DNA of 64,000 nt from Betaproteobacteria bacterium (GTDB taxonomy: Bacteria > Pseudomonadota > Gammaproteobacteria > Burkholderiales > Casimicrobiaceae), in contig BOKS01000002.1 in assembly GCA_016861105.1 (NCBI GenBank), forward strand, positions 124,001-188,000, in the 5' to 3' direction. Numbering within the stretch: position 1 is the first letter of the stretch; every line of letters begins with the position of its first letter. The notes below the pieces were generated by a model. It worked only from the letters and a program-made list of their open reading frames with translations, had not been told where the DNA came from and did not search any database. Both the position numbers and the translations under genes were made by a program. Of this stretch, positions 36,400 through 47,175 are shown piece by piece.

Positions 36400-37443
36400 T
36401 CACGGATGCGCCGGTGGGTACGGGTCGCTGGCCGCGGCGTCCAGCCGCACCGTCAGCGCGCACGCCGCCTCGTCGACGGTGCCGGCGGGCAGGGCTTGGA
36501 TGCCGAAGGCGACCCACCGTCCGCGGTCCAGCGCGATGGGTGCGGACATCGGCCACTGCGTGGCGTGGGAGCCGGGCAGGTTGGTGGCGGTCGCGGCGAG
36601 TCCCGCGACAGCGTGCCAGCTCCCGGAATCGAGCCGGATCGCCAGGTTGGTGCGCACCTCCGTCGCGGAAGCCGCGCGGTGCCGGACCGCCGCCGACGTG
36701 ACGGTCGCCGTGCGCGGAAAGCCGGTCACAGCGTAGACCGGCGTCTGGCAGAGGATCCCCCCGGCCGCGGCACCGTCGGTCGCGTCGGGGTCCGAGGCGA
36801 CGAGGAACTCCGGCTCGAGCGACGTGGCGAGCCGGTAGAGCATCGCCACGACCTGCAGCCGGTTCGGGGTGGCGAGCGGGCAGAACTGCGTCGTGGTGCA
36901 CCCTCGTGTCACCGAGCGATTGCGCGCCCACTCGATCGAGCGGCAGAAAAGGTCCGTGTACCCCACGTCGACGAAGCCCGCGCACGGGCCGAGGATCGTG
37001 CCGGGCCCGTCGACCGAGACCCTGTAGCTCAGGCCGAGCACGTCCCAGTCCCACTCCACCACGACGACGGTGTAGGTCGCGCCGGCGACGAGCGGCACGG
37101 CAAGGCGGACCGGCGACGCGAAACTTGCGGCGATGCAGTGCACGGCCGGCGCCGCGGGATCGAATGACCCCGCGTAGACGTACACGCCGAGGTAACGGGG
37201 ATCGACGTGCTCGCGGACGGCGTACACGCCGGTCGTGTCGACGGAAAAGGAATGGGCCTCGTAGGGAAGGGACCGTTCGCCGACCTCGCCCGTGCACCGG
37301 CCGTCGCCGTCGAGCGCCATCCCGGTGGTGTATCGCGTCCACGACACCTCGCCGCTGAACTGGATGGTGCCGGCGGCGACCGCCGCGGGCAGGAGCAGCG
37401 TGAGCACCGCGAACGTTCGGGCCAGCACCGGGTGCGAGGTCAT
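36400..37443 (-). CDS. Secreted protein with SLH-like Cys motif, paralogue 2
   Basis: 347 residues from ATG 37443, with GGGAGGG upstream; an in-frame start at 37464 is less likely. Signal peptide ends near residue 24 (AVAAG). It shares with the downstream paralogue YVYAGSFDP, the Cys motif (CAGFVDV, FCRSIEWAR, TRGCTTTQFCP) and a C-terminal beta domain with a late Cys (EAACALTVRL). The two genes are 53 bases apart and run in the same direction, so they probably arose by tandem duplication. Divergently transcribed from the winged-helix/TPR regulator, suggesting linked control. Function unknown. Confidence 0.72.
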   Translation of the reverse strand: MTSHPVLARTFAVLTLLLPAAVAAGTIQFSGEVSWTRYTTGMALDGDGRCTGEVGERSLPYEAHSFSVDTTGVYAVREHVDPRYLGVYVYAGSFDPAAPAVHCIAASFASPVRLAVPLVAGATYTVVVVEWDWDVLGLSYRVSVDGPGTILGPCAGFVDVGYTDLFCRSIEWARNRSVTRGCTTTQFCPLATPNRLQVVAMLYRLATSLEPEFLVASDPDATDGAAAGGILCQTPVYAVTGFPRTATVTSAAVRHRAASATEVRTNLAIRLDSGSWHAVAGLAATATNLPGSHATQWPMSAPIALDRGRWVAFGIQALPAGTVDEAACALTVRLDAAASDPYPPAHP

Positions 37444-37489
37444 GGGAGCCCTCCCTGGGAGCACGCCGGCACCGCCATCGGGTCCCGCC

Positions 37490-37517
37490 TTGACATTGCG
37501 GGGCAGGGTGCAAGAAT
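37490..37517 (+). promoter_or_regulatory. Promoter of the winged-helix/TPR regulator
   Basis: Consensus TTGACA (37490-37495), 16-base spacer, AAGAAT (37512-37517). It lies in the 161-bp divergent region shared with the secreted paralogue genes and predicts a leader of about 80 bases. Confidence 0.6.
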
Positions 37518-37604
37518 CGCCGACGCGGTCGCCAACGTGCCCGGGCTGCGAGGGGAAGTCCCCACGGACCGGTGACTTTTCGATGACGAGTCGAGGAGCG
37601 CGCG

Positions 37605-39305
37605 ATGCAGGCGCCCCGTCCGCCTGCCGGGAGCGAAGTGCAGGACGCGCTGTGGGTCGGCGAATGGCGCGTGGATCCGTCGCTGAACCAGATCGTCAGC
37701 GGCAGGGAGGTCGTGCACCTCGAGCCCAAGGGCATGGCGGTGCTTCTGCACCTCGCGGCACGGCCCGGCGCGGTGGTGAGCCGCGAAGCCCTCCTCGCCG
37801 CCGTGTGGCCGGGCGTGATCGTCGGCGACAATGCGCTGACGCAGGCCGTCGCCAAGCTGCGCCGGGCGCTGGGCGATGCGGCGCGCGAGCCGGCCTACAT
37901 CCAGGCGATCGCCAAGAAGGGCTACCGGCTGGTCGCCGACGTCCGTCGCGGCACGGGGCTGCCGGCGTCGACAGGTGCCGGGCCGCCGTCCCCACTCGCA
38001 CGACGACGCGCACGGCCGATCGCGCTCGCGGGGCTGGCCGTGGCCGTGGCGGCGGCCGCGATCGCGGCGGCCTGGCACGTCGCCGTGATCACGCCGCAGG
38101 AAGGGATGCCTGCCAACGCGCTCGATGCGGAGTTCGCCTCGCGCGCCGCGATCCCGGTCGTCGTCGTGCGGCCGTTCGCGGCGCTGGGTCCCGCGCCGGA
38201 GCAGGCCGACATCGCCCGGGCGATCACCGCGGATCTGGTCACCGATCTCTCCAAGGTGGCGACGCTGGTCGTCGTCAGCGGCGGTGAGCAGGGCGAGCCG
38301 GCGGCCACCTCGCCGCGGCCCCACGTACGCTTCGCGCTTACGGGCACGGTGCAGCAGGACCGCGGCAGGCTTCGGCTCAACGTGCATCTGGCGGAAGCCG
38401 ACGGCGGCCGGCTGCTCTGGTCGGAGCGCTTCGATCGCGCCGCCAGCGATCTCTTCTCGGTACAGGACGCCCTGGTTCGGAACGTGCTGGAGTCCCTGCG
38501 CGTCAAGCTCGACGAGGCCCAGTCGCGCAGGCTCGCGCAGCGTCACACGCGCAACCTGCAGGCGTACGAGCACTTCATCCGCGGACAGGCCGCGGTGCTG
38601 GTGCGCCGGCGCGCGGCGAACGAGGAGGCGCGCGAGCGCTACTGGCAGGCCATCCGGCTCGACCCCGCCTTCGCGCGCGCCTATGCCGGCGTGGCGCTGA
38701 CCTACGCGACCGACATCCAGCAGGACTGGGCGGACGACCGGCAGGCGACGCTCGCCCGGGCGTTCGAGCTGGCCACGACGGCGTTGCGCATGCGCCCGGA
38801 CATGCCGGAGGCGCACTGGGCGCTGGCCTTCGTTCACGTCCAGGACCGCCAGCACGACCAGGCGCTGGCGCGCCTGGACGATGCGCTGCGGCTCAACCCC
38901 TCGTACGCCGACGCGTATGCGCTGAAGGCGGGGGTGCTCACGTACATGGGACGCCCTCGCGAAGGCGTCGATACCGCGCGCGTCGCCTTGCGGCTCAACC
39001 CGGGCGCCGGCTCGCTGTACTTCCTCGTGCTCGGCCGAGCGTACTACGGGCTCGGAGACGTCGAGCAGGCGGTGGTGAACCTCACGCACGCGCTGATGCG
39101 CAACGCCGAGAACGTCGAGGCGCGGGTGCTTCTGGCGGCGACGCACCTGCGGGCCGGGGACCGCGCCGCGGCGGAATGGCAGGTCCAGGAGATCCGCGCG
39201 CTCGAGCCCCGCTTCGACGGACGCGCGTGGCTGGCGGCCTACGCGATGAGCGACCCGGGGCAGTGCCAGCGGCTGCTCGACGCGCTCGTGGACCTCGGCC
39301 TCTAG
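37605..39305 (+). CDS. Membrane-anchored winged-helix regulator with TPR repeats (CadC-like)
   Basis: 566 residues from ATG 37605, with GAGGAG upstream. Residues 15-110 are an OmpR/ToxR-type DNA-binding domain (GREVVHLEPKGMAVLLHLA, then ALTQAVAKLRRALGD and IQAIAKKGYRLV). A single membrane helix lies at about 138-160. The periplasmic part has a TolB-N-like domain (PVVVVRPFAALG to LLWSERFDR) and then at least five TPR-like helical repeats (from about 310 to 550; for example ALRLNPSYADAYALKAGVL). The layout implies a transmembrane sensor that controls DNA directly, with the TPR part binding a protein or ligand. The divergent secreted paralogues are the obvious candidate targets. Confidence 0.85.
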   Translation: MQAPRPPAGSEVQDALWVGEWRVDPSLNQIVSGREVVHLEPKGMAVLLHLAARPGAVVSREALLAAVWPGVIVGDNALTQAVAKLRRALGDAAREPAYIQAIAKKGYRLVADVRRGTGLPASTGAGPPSPLARRRARPIALAGLAVAVAAAAIAAAWHVAVITPQEGMPANALDAEFASRAAIPVVVVRPFAALGPAPEQADIARAITADLVTDLSKVATLVVVSGGEQGEPAATSPRPHVRFALTGTVQQDRGRLRLNVHLAEADGGRLLWSERFDRAASDLFSVQDALVRNVLESLRVKLDEAQSRRLAQRHTRNLQAYEHFIRGQAAVLVRRRAANEEARERYWQAIRLDPAFARAYAGVALTYATDIQQDWADDRQATLARAFELATTALRMRPDMPEAHWALAFVHVQDRQHDQALARLDDALRLNPSYADAYALKAGVLTYMGRPREGVDTARVALRLNPGAGSLYFLVLGRAYYGLGDVEQAVVNLTHALMRNAENVEARVLLAATHLRAGDRAAAEWQVQEIRALEPRFDGRAWLAAYAMSDPGQCQRLLDALVDLGL

Positions 39306-39315
39306 GTTCGCCGGA

Positions 39316-41115
39316 TCACTTGGCCTTCAACTCGTTCATCAGGTCGTCGTTGGCCTTGTCGGCCTCGTCGCCCTGCTGGTCCAGCATGTCGCGCAGCGGA
39401 TCGCCCGACGGCGCGGGGGCTTCCTTCGGCGCGCCGTCCGCGCCCGCGCCCGGCTCGGCCGGGACCCCGAAGACCGGCGGCGGCGGCGCGTCCATCGTCG
39501 GGATGTCGATCTGGATCTTCGACGGGTCGACGGTCGGCAGGTCGTCCTTGTAGACCAGCACCATCTGCGGGAAGGCGATCACCAGGCCGACCATGATGCA
39601 CTGGATGACGACGTAGGGCACCGCGCCCCAGTAGATCTGCATCGTCGTCACCGGCGCCATCAGCTTCTTCGTCACCTTGTCGACGTACTCCTTCGCCGGG
39701 GCCACGCTGCGCAGGTAGAAGAGGGCGAAGCCGAACGGCGGGTGCATGAACGACGTCTGCATGTTGACGCCGAGCAGCACGCCGAACCAGATGAGGTCGA
39801 TGCCGAGCTTCTCCGCGACCGGCCCGAGCAGCGGCACGACGATGAAGGCGAGCTCGAAGAAGTCGAGGAAGAACGCGAGCAGGAAGACGAGGACGTTGAC
39901 GACGACCAGGAAGCCGACCTGTCCGCCGGGCAGGTCGAGCAGCAGGTGCTCGACCCACCTGTGCCCGTCGACGCCGTAGAACGTCAGGCTGAAGATGCGC
40001 GCGCCGACCAGGATGAACACGACGAAGGCCGTGAGCTTGGCGGTCGCCTGCATCGCCTGCGTGAGCAGCTTGAAGTCGAGGCGGCGCCGCGACACGGCCA
40101 TGACCAGCGCGCCGGCCGCGCCCATCGCGCCGCCTTCGGTCGGCGTCGCGACGCCGATGAAGATCGTGCCCAGCACGAGGAAGATCAGCGCGAGCGGCGG
40201 GATCAGCACGAACACGACGCGCTCGGCCAGCCTCGACAGCAGCCCCATCCCCGTCAGCTTGTTGATCGTCGCGACGACCCACGCGAACCCGATCGCGATC
40301 GACGCGCAGATCACGATCTTCTCGTCGGTCGGCGCCTCCGGCTTGTAGGCCGGGTAGTAGAGGTTCCACACGGCGACGGCCGCGGCCAGCGCGATCAGCG
40401 TCACCACGATCAGCGAGCGCGTGCCCGGCGAGCCGTCCGGTTCGCGGTAGACGCGCGCCTCAGGCGGCAGCGCCGGCGCCCACGCCGGCTTGAAGAGCGT
40501 GACCAGCATGATGTAGCCGGCGTAGAGGCCGGCGAGCACCAGCCCGGGGATGAACGCGCCCGCGTACATGTCCCCGACCGAGCGCCCCAACTGGTCGGCC
40601 ATGATGATGAGCACGAGCGACGGCGGGATGATCTGCGCGAGCGTGCCGGACGCGGCGATCGTGCCCGCCGCGACGCGCCGGTCGTAGCCGTAGCGCAGCA
40701 TGATCGGCAGCGAGATCAGGCCCATCGAGATCACGCTGGCGGCCACCACGCCGGTGGTCGCCGCGAGGAGCGCGCCGACGAAGATCACCGCGTAGGCGAG
40801 CCCGCCGCGGACGGGGCCGAACAGCTGCCCGATCGTGTCGAGCAGGTCCTCGGCCATGCCGGAGCGCTCGAGGATCAGGCCCATGAACGTGAAGAAGGGG
40901 ATCGCGAGCAGCGTGTCGTTGCTCATCACCCCCCAGATGCGCTCCGGTACGGCGCCGAACAGCGACGGCGACAGCAGCCCGAGCTCGATGCCGATGAGGC
41001 CGAACAGGATGCCGTTCGCCGCGAGGGCGAACGCCACCGGGTAGCCGAACAGCAGGAACACCACGAGCGCCGCGAACATCAGCGGCGCCATGTTCGCGAT
41101 CAGGAACTCCGTCAT
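39316..41115 (-). CDS. dctM: TRAP transporter large permease, DctM family
   Basis: 599 residues, well above the usual 425-450. The conserved transport core is present (MGLILERSGMAEDLLDTIG, AATTGVVAASVISMGLI, GTLAQIIPPSLVLIIMADQ and the second half GVATPTEGGAMGAAGALV). The extra length comes from an insertion between the halves that contains two added hydrophobic segments (about residues 235-300) and a polar Pro/Ala/Gly/Asp-rich cytoplasmic tail of about 60 residues. Sodium-coupled uptake with DctQ and a periplasmic binding protein. The larger form resembles mannitol/chloroaromatic-type TRAP permeases. It starts 58 bases after dctQ. Confidence 0.9.
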   Translation of the reverse strand: MTEFLIANMAPLMFAALVVFLLFGYPVAFALAANGILFGLIGIELGLLSPSLFGAVPERIWGVMSNDTLLAIPFFTFMGLILERSGMAEDLLDTIGQLFGPVRGGLAYAVIFVGALLAATTGVVAASVISMGLISLPIMLRYGYDRRVAAGTIAASGTLAQIIPPSLVLIIMADQLGRSVGDMYAGAFIPGLVLAGLYAGYIMLVTLFKPAWAPALPPEARVYREPDGSPGTRSLIVVTLIALAAAVAVWNLYYPAYKPEAPTDEKIVICASIAIGFAWVVATINKLTGMGLLSRLAERVVFVLIPPLALIFLVLGTIFIGVATPTEGGAMGAAGALVMAVSRRRLDFKLLTQAMQATAKLTAFVVFILVGARIFSLTFYGVDGHRWVEHLLLDLPGGQVGFLVVVNVLVFLLAFFLDFFELAFIVVPLLGPVAEKLGIDLIWFGVLLGVNMQTSFMHPPFGFALFYLRSVAPAKEYVDKVTKKLMAPVTTMQIYWGAVPYVVIQCIMVGLVIAFPQMVLVYKDDLPTVDPSKIQIDIPTMDAPPPPVFGVPAEPGAGADGAPKEAPAPSGDPLRDMLDQQGDEADKANDDLMNELKAK

Positions 41116-41173
41116 GCGCTCCCCTCGGTCCTCGCGGGCCGCGCGGCGTTCGCGCGCGCGGCGTTGCCGTCGC

Positions 41174-41764
41174 TCACCCCTCCTCGCCGCGCTGCCGGCG
41201 GAGCTCCTCCGCCAGCTCGAGCTCGGACGGCCGCTCGTGCACCTTGTCGGCCGGGTCGGGTCCCTTGCCCTGCAGGAACGCGATGCGCTTGACGAGCTCG
41301 GAGAAGGCCTGCAGCAGCAGCAGCACGAAGCCGATCGGCACCAGGATCTTCGCCGGCCAAAGCACGAGGCCGCCGGCCGACGGCGAGACCTCGCCGCTCT
41401 GGACCGCGCGCAGCGCCCACGGGATCGACTCGTAGAGGACCAGCAGCACCATCGGCGTCAGGAAGAACACGGTGCCGATGACGTCGATCCACGTCTGCGT
41501 GCGGCGGCTGAAGCGTCCGGCGACGACGTCGATGCGGATGTGCTCGTTGCGCAGCAGCGTCCACGCGGCGCACAGCAGGAACACCGCGGAGAACATGTAC
41601 CACTGCGCCTCGAGGTAGGCGTTCGACGACATGTCGAACGCCTTGCGCACGACGGCGTTGACCGAGCTCACGACCACCGCCGCCAGCACGAGCCACGTGA
41701 CGAGGCGTCCGACGGTCTCGTTGAGCGCGTCGATCGCGCGCGACACGGCGAGCAGTGCGTTCAC
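41174..41764 (-). CDS. dctQ: TRAP transporter small permease, DctQ family
   Basis: 196 residues, GTG start at 41764 with GGAGGAG ahead. Four hydrophobic segments in the DctQ arrangement, with the charged signature RNEHIRIDVVAGRFSRRTQTWIDV split across the second and third segments. The C-terminus is charged (ELVKRIAFLQGKGPDP) and Glu-rich. Works with the downstream dctM. The binding protein is probably the Tat-exported protein encoded on the opposite strand at 34078. Confidence 0.88.
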   Translation of the reverse strand: MNALLAVSRAIDALNETVGRLVTWLVLAAVVVSSVNAVVRKAFDMSSNAYLEAQWYMFSAVFLLCAAWTLLRNEHIRIDVVAGRFSRRTQTWIDVIGTVFFLTPMVLLVLYESIPWALRAVQSGEVSPSAGGLVLWPAKILVPIGFVLLLLQAFSELVKRIAFLQGKGPDPADKVHERPSELELAEELRRQRGEEG

Positions 41765-41922
41765 GGTCTCCTCCTCGGACGGCGCCGGGCCGCGGTGCGC
41801 CGTCTGGTCGCGGCGTGAACGAGCCTCGTCGGCGTCGGGGGATTATACGGGGGTGGCGCGCGGCGGGGCAGGGGCCGCGCGACGCCGCCGCCCCGCACCG
41901 CGGTGGTGCGCTGCGCGGGTGC

Positions 41923-41928
41923 TAGAAT
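41923..41928 (+). promoter_or_regulatory. -10 box of glyA
   Basis: TAGAAT in GCTAGAATTTCC, 45 bases before ATG 41974; no clear -35. Confidence 0.5.
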
Positions 41929-41973
41929 TTCCTGTTCCCCGCACCGGCGTCCGCCCGCTCCCCTGCCCCCGCC

Positions 41974-43221
41974 ATGTTCGCCCGCTCGCTCCCGCTCGCG
42001 CAGACCGACCCCGAGGTCTGGGCCGCCCTCGAGGCCGAGAACCGCCGCCAGGAAGCCCACATCGAGCTGATCGCTTCCGAGAACTACGCGAGCCCCGCGG
42101 TGATGGCCGCGCAGGGGTCGCAGCTCACCAACAAGTACGCGGAGGGCTATCCGGGCAAGCGCTACTACGGCGGCTGCGAGCACGTCGACGTGGCGGAGCA
42201 GCTCGCGATCGATCGCGCGAAGAAGCTCTTCGGCGCCCCGTTCGCCAACGTGCAGCCGCACTCGGGCGCGCAGGCGAACCAGGCCGTGTTCTTCGCGGCG
42301 CTGCAGCCGGGGGACACGATCCTCGGCATGAGCCTGCCGCACGGCGGGCACCTGACGCACGGCTCGCCGGTGAACGTGTCTGGCAAGTGGTTCCGGGTCG
42401 TCGCCTACGGGCTCGATCCGCAGACCGAGCTCGTCGACTACGCGGAGGCCGAGCGCCTCGCCCACGAGCACAAGCCGAAGCTCGTCATCGCCGGCGCGTC
42501 GGCGTATTCGCGCGTGATCGACTGGAAGCGTTTCAAGGCGATCGCCGACGCGGTCGGCGCGAAGCTGATGGTCGACATGGCGCACTACGCGGGGCTGGTC
42601 GCGGCCGGGCTGTATCCGACGCCGGTGGGCGTCGCCGACTACGTCACGTCGACGACGCACAAGACGCTGCGCGGGCCGCGCGGCGGCATCGTCCTCGCCG
42701 GCGCCGAGCACGAGAAGGCGATCAACTCGGCGGTGTTCCCCGGCCTGCAGGGCGGGCCGCTGATGCACGTGATCGCCGCGAAGGCCGTGGCCCTCGGCGA
42801 GGCGCTGACGCGCGACTTCAAGGTCTACCAGGAGCGCGTGCTCGAGAACGCGCGCGTGCTGGCGAAGGTGCTGGGGGACCGGGGCCTGCGCATCGTCTCC
42901 GGCGGCACGGACTCGCACATGTTCCTCGTCGACCTGCGTCCCAAGCGGATCACCGGCAAGGACGCCGAGGCCGCGCTCGCAAAGGCGCACATCACGGTCA
43001 ACAAGAACTCGATCCCGAACGATCCGGAAAAGCCGTTCGTCACCTCGGGCATCCGCATCGGCAGCCCGGCCGTCACCACGCGCGGCTTCGCCGAGATCGA
43101 GTGCGAGGCGCTCGCGCACCTCATCGCCGACGTGCTCGACCATCCGCAGGACGACGCCGCGATCGGAAAGGTGCGCGACAAGGTGGCGGCCATGACGGCC
43201 AAGTTCCCGGTGTACGGATGA
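41974..43221 (+). CDS. glyA: Serine hydroxymethyltransferase
   Basis: 415 residues. A PLP enzyme that interconverts serine and glycine and loads one-carbon units onto tetrahydrofolate. Motifs: [39 protein letters not shown], and the PLP lysine in [14 protein letters not shown] (about residue 228). Followed by nrdR, the gene order usual in betaproteobacteria. No riboswitch is evident upstream. Confidence 0.97.
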   Translation: MFARSLPLAQTDPEVWAALEAENRRQEAHIELIASENYASPAVMAAQGSQLTNKYAEGYPGKRYYGGCEHVDVAEQLAIDRAKKLFGAPFANVQPHSGAQANQAVFFAALQPGDTILGMSLPHGGHLTHGSPVNVSGKWFRVVAYGLDPQTELVDYAEAERLAHEHKPKLVIAGASAYSRVIDWKRFKAIADAVGAKLMVDMAHYAGLVAAGLYPTPVGVADYVTSTTHKTLRGPRGGIVLAGAEHEKAINSAVFPGLQGGPLMHVIAAKAVALGEALTRDFKVYQERVLENARVLAKVLGDRGLRIVSGGTDSHMFLVDLRPKRITGKDAEAALAKAHITVNKNSIPNDPEKPFVTSGIRIGSPAVTTRGFAEIECEALAHLIADVLDHPQDDAAIGKVRDKVAAMTAKFPVYG

Positions 43222-43327
43222 ACCGCCGCGCGGCCGGCGCGGGACGGGGGACGGGCGAGCCCGTCGGCGCGTTGCGCGGCCTTCGCCTCCTCCCCGCGCG
43301 CCCCTCGTCCCGCGTCCCCCGCCCCTC

Positions 43328-43810
43328 ATGAAGTGCCCGTTCTGCAACGGCGCCGACACGCAGGTCATCGACTCGCGCGTCTCCGAGCAGGGCGATTCGA
43401 TCCGGCGCCGGCGCAAGTGCGCGGCCTGCGGCAAGCGCTTCACGACCTACGAGACGGCCGAGCTGCGCATGCCGCAGGTCGTCAAGGGCGACGGCTCGCG
43501 CGCCGACTTCGACGAGGCCAAGCTGCGCACCGGGTTCCAGCGCGCACTGCACAAGCGGCCGGTGCCCACCGAGTTCGTGGACGCCGCGATCGGCCGCATC
43601 GTGCAGGCGCTGCTCGCGCGCGGCGAGCGCGAGGTGAGCTCGCGCGAGATCGGCGAGATGGTGATGCAGGAGCTCTACAAGCTCGACAAGGTCGCGTACA
43701 TCCGCTTCGCGTCCGTCTACCGCTCGTTCTCGGACGTCTCCGATTTCCGCGACGCGCTGGCCGAGGTCGAGCAGCCTGGCAAGCGGGCGCGCAAGCTGCC
43801 GGCGCAGTGA
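43328..43810 (+). CDS. nrdR: Transcriptional repressor NrdR
   Basis: 160 residues. Zinc ribbon with Cys3/Cys6 (CPFC) and Cys31/Cys34 (CAAC), followed by the ATP-cone ([23 protein letters not shown] split by a turn, and [29 protein letters not shown]). NrdR binds nucleotides and represses ribonucleotide reductase genes. Length and motifs are standard. The 106-base gap after glyA is low-complexity GC-rich sequence with GGGACGGGGGACGGG and a distant near-complement. Confidence 0.95.
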   Translation: MKCPFCNGADTQVIDSRVSEQGDSIRRRRKCAACGKRFTTYETAELRMPQVVKGDGSRADFDEAKLRTGFQRALHKRPVPTEFVDAAIGRIVQALLARGEREVSSREIGEMVMQELYKLDKVAYIRFASVYRSFSDVSDFRDALAEVEQPGKRARKLPAQ

Positions 43811-43820
43811 GGCGGGGCGG

Positions 43821-44909
43821 GTGAACCCGGAGGCGGACGCGCGCTTCATGGCGCAGGCGCTCGCGCTCGCGCAGCGCGGCCTCTACACGACGACGCCCAA
43901 TCCGCGCGTCGGCGCCGTCGTGGTGCACGACGGCGCGGTCCTCGGCGAGGGCTGGCACGCTCGTGCCGGCGGCCCGCACGCCGAAGTGGCGGCGCTCGAC
44001 GACGCGCGCGCGCGCGGCCACGCCACGGCCGGCGCGACGCTCTACTGCACGCTCGAGCCGTGCACGCACGTCGGGCGCACGCCGCCGTGCACGGACGCCA
44101 TCGTCGCCGCCGGCATCGCCCGCGTCGTCGTCGCGATGGAGGACCCGAACCCGGCGGCGGCCCACGGCGCGAAGCGCCTGCGCGCCGCGGGACTCGACGT
44201 GGCGACGGGCGTGCTCGCCGCCGAAGCGGCCGCCCTCAACCCGGGCTTCGTGGCGCGGATGACGCGCGGGCGGCCCTACGTGCGCATGAAGGTCGCGGCC
44301 AGCCTCGACGGACGCACGGCGCTGCCCGACGGCCGCAGCCGCTGGATCACCGGGCCGCAGGCGCGCGCCGACGGGCACGCGTTCCGCGCACGCGCCTGCG
44401 CGGTCGTGACCGGCATCGGCACCGTGCTCGCCGACGATCCGGAGCTCACCGTGCGCGCGGTCGACACGCCGCGCCAGCCGCTGCGCATCGTCGTCGACCG
44501 CCACGGCCAGACGCCGCCGGAGGCGAAGGTGCTGCGCGGCGGCGCCCTCGTCGTGACCGCGGATGCGCGGCGGCCCCGCTGGCGCTCCGACGTCGAGCAC
44601 GTGGTGCTGCCCGACGCGCAGGGCCGCGTCGACCTCGCGGCCCTGATGCGCGAACTGGCGCGGCGCGCGCTCAACGAGATCCACGTGGAGGCGGGGGCCC
44701 GGCTCAACGGCGCGCTGCTCGCCGCCGGCCTCGTCGACGAACTGCTGGTCTACGTCGCGCCGTCGCTGATCGGCGACCCCGCGCGCGGCATCGCCGGCTG
44801 GCCGCAGGCGCTCGACAGCCTCGACGCGCGCGTGCGCCTGGCCATCGACGAGGCCGAGCGCATCGGCGAGGACCTGCGCATCCGCGCGCGCGTGCTCGGG
44901 AAAGGCTGA
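43821..44909 (+). CDS. ribD: Bifunctional riboflavin biosynthesis protein RibD
   Basis: 362 residues from GTG 43821, ten bases after nrdR. The N-terminal deaminase domain carries the zinc motifs HAEV (about residue 54) and TLEPCTHVGRTPPC (about 75-88). The C-terminal reductase domain starts near residue 150 (RPYVRMKVAASLDGRTAL, SRWITGPQARAD, HVEAGARLNGALL). It converts the GTP cyclohydrolase II product to 5-amino-6-ribitylaminouracil 5'-phosphate by deamination and NADPH reduction. Followed by ribE. Confidence 0.95.
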   Translation: MNPEADARFMAQALALAQRGLYTTTPNPRVGAVVVHDGAVLGEGWHARAGGPHAEVAALDDARARGHATAGATLYCTLEPCTHVGRTPPCTDAIVAAGIARVVVAMEDPNPAAAHGAKRLRAAGLDVATGVLAAEAAALNPGFVARMTRGRPYVRMKVAASLDGRTALPDGRSRWITGPQARADGHAFRARACAVVTGIGTVLADDPELTVRAVDTPRQPLRIVVDRHGQTPPEAKVLRGGALVVTADARRPRWRSDVEHVVLPDAQGRVDLAALMRELARRALNEIHVEAGARLNGALLAAGLVDELLVYVAPSLIGDPARGIAGWPQALDSLDARVRLAIDEAERIGEDLRIRARVLGKG

Positions 44910-44913
44910 CGAC

Positions 44914-45534
44914 ATGTTCACCGGCATCGTGCAGGGCGTGGGGCGCATCGTCGACACCGCGGCCGGACCTTCCGCCGTGCGCCTGGTGGTCGACCCGAGC
45001 GGGCTCGACATCGACGACGTGGCGATCGGCGATTCGATCGCCGTGAACGGCTGCTGCCTGACCGTCGTCGCGATCGAGCAGCGCGCAGGGCGCCGCTGCG
45101 TCGCCTTCGACGTCTCGGCGGAGACGCTGCGCTGCACGTCCGGGCTGGACGCGCCGGGGCCGGTCAACCTCGAGAAGGCGTTGCGCCTCGCCGATCGCCT
45201 CGGCGGGCACCTGGTGACCGGCCACGTCGACGGGCTGGGCACCGTCGCGGCGCTCGAGCCGGTGGCCGAAGGGACGGGATGGGGCAGCCACCGGCTGGTC
45301 GTCGACGCGCCGCCGGAGCTCGCGCGCTTCATCGCGGCGAAGGGCTCGATCGCCGTGCAGGGCGTGAGCCTGACGGTCAACGGCGTGGACGGCGCGCGCT
45401 TTCACGTCAACCTGATCCCGCATACACTGGACGCGACGACGCTGCGGGCGCTGCGGCCCGGCGACCGCGTCAACCTCGAGATCGACCTCGTCGCGCGCTA
45501 CGTCGCGCGGCTCGCCGAGTCCGGCCCGGCGTAG
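44914..45534 (+). CDS. ribE: Riboflavin synthase (alpha subunit)
   Basis: 206 residues, four bases after ribD. Two lumazine-binding repeats: MFTGIVQGVGRI to about residue 95, and GGHLVTGHVDGLGTV to about 190, containing SVNGCCLT-like AVNGCCLTVV and VQGVSLTVNGV. It dismutates two 6,7-dimethyl-8-ribityllumazines to riboflavin. The rest of the usual rib set (ribBA, ribH, nusB) does not follow; mmsA does. Confidence 0.95.
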   Translation: MFTGIVQGVGRIVDTAAGPSAVRLVVDPSGLDIDDVAIGDSIAVNGCCLTVVAIEQRAGRRCVAFDVSAETLRCTSGLDAPGPVNLEKALRLADRLGGHLVTGHVDGLGTVAALEPVAEGTGWGSHRLVVDAPPELARFIAAKGSIAVQGVSLTVNGVDGARFHVNLIPHTLDATTLRALRPGDRVNLEIDLVARYVARLAESGPA

Positions 45535-45576
45535 CCGGCGGCCGCGGTCGTTCCCGTCACACCGAACGGAGTTCCC

Positions 45577-47082
<1,506 letters not shown>

Positions 47083-47175
47083 CGGCGGGGCCCGGCCGCG
47101 GCCGGGGCCGTGGCGTCCGCGGCGGCGCGCGGCGGAGGTGAAGGCGCGGGCTGGTCAGTCGGGTGCGCCGCCCGG

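Noticed and set aside
41765..41973. Glycine or tetrahydrofolate riboswitch upstream of glyA
   Set aside because: The 209-base gap holds a -10 box but no recognisable aptamer elements.
43700..44920. FMN riboswitch upstream of ribD
   Set aside because: Only ten bases separate nrdR and ribD, and no FMN-aptamer sequence is visible.
47086..47115. Terminator between mmsA and the TonB-like gene
   Set aside because: The GC-rich palindrome has a mismatch, almost no loop and no T tract.
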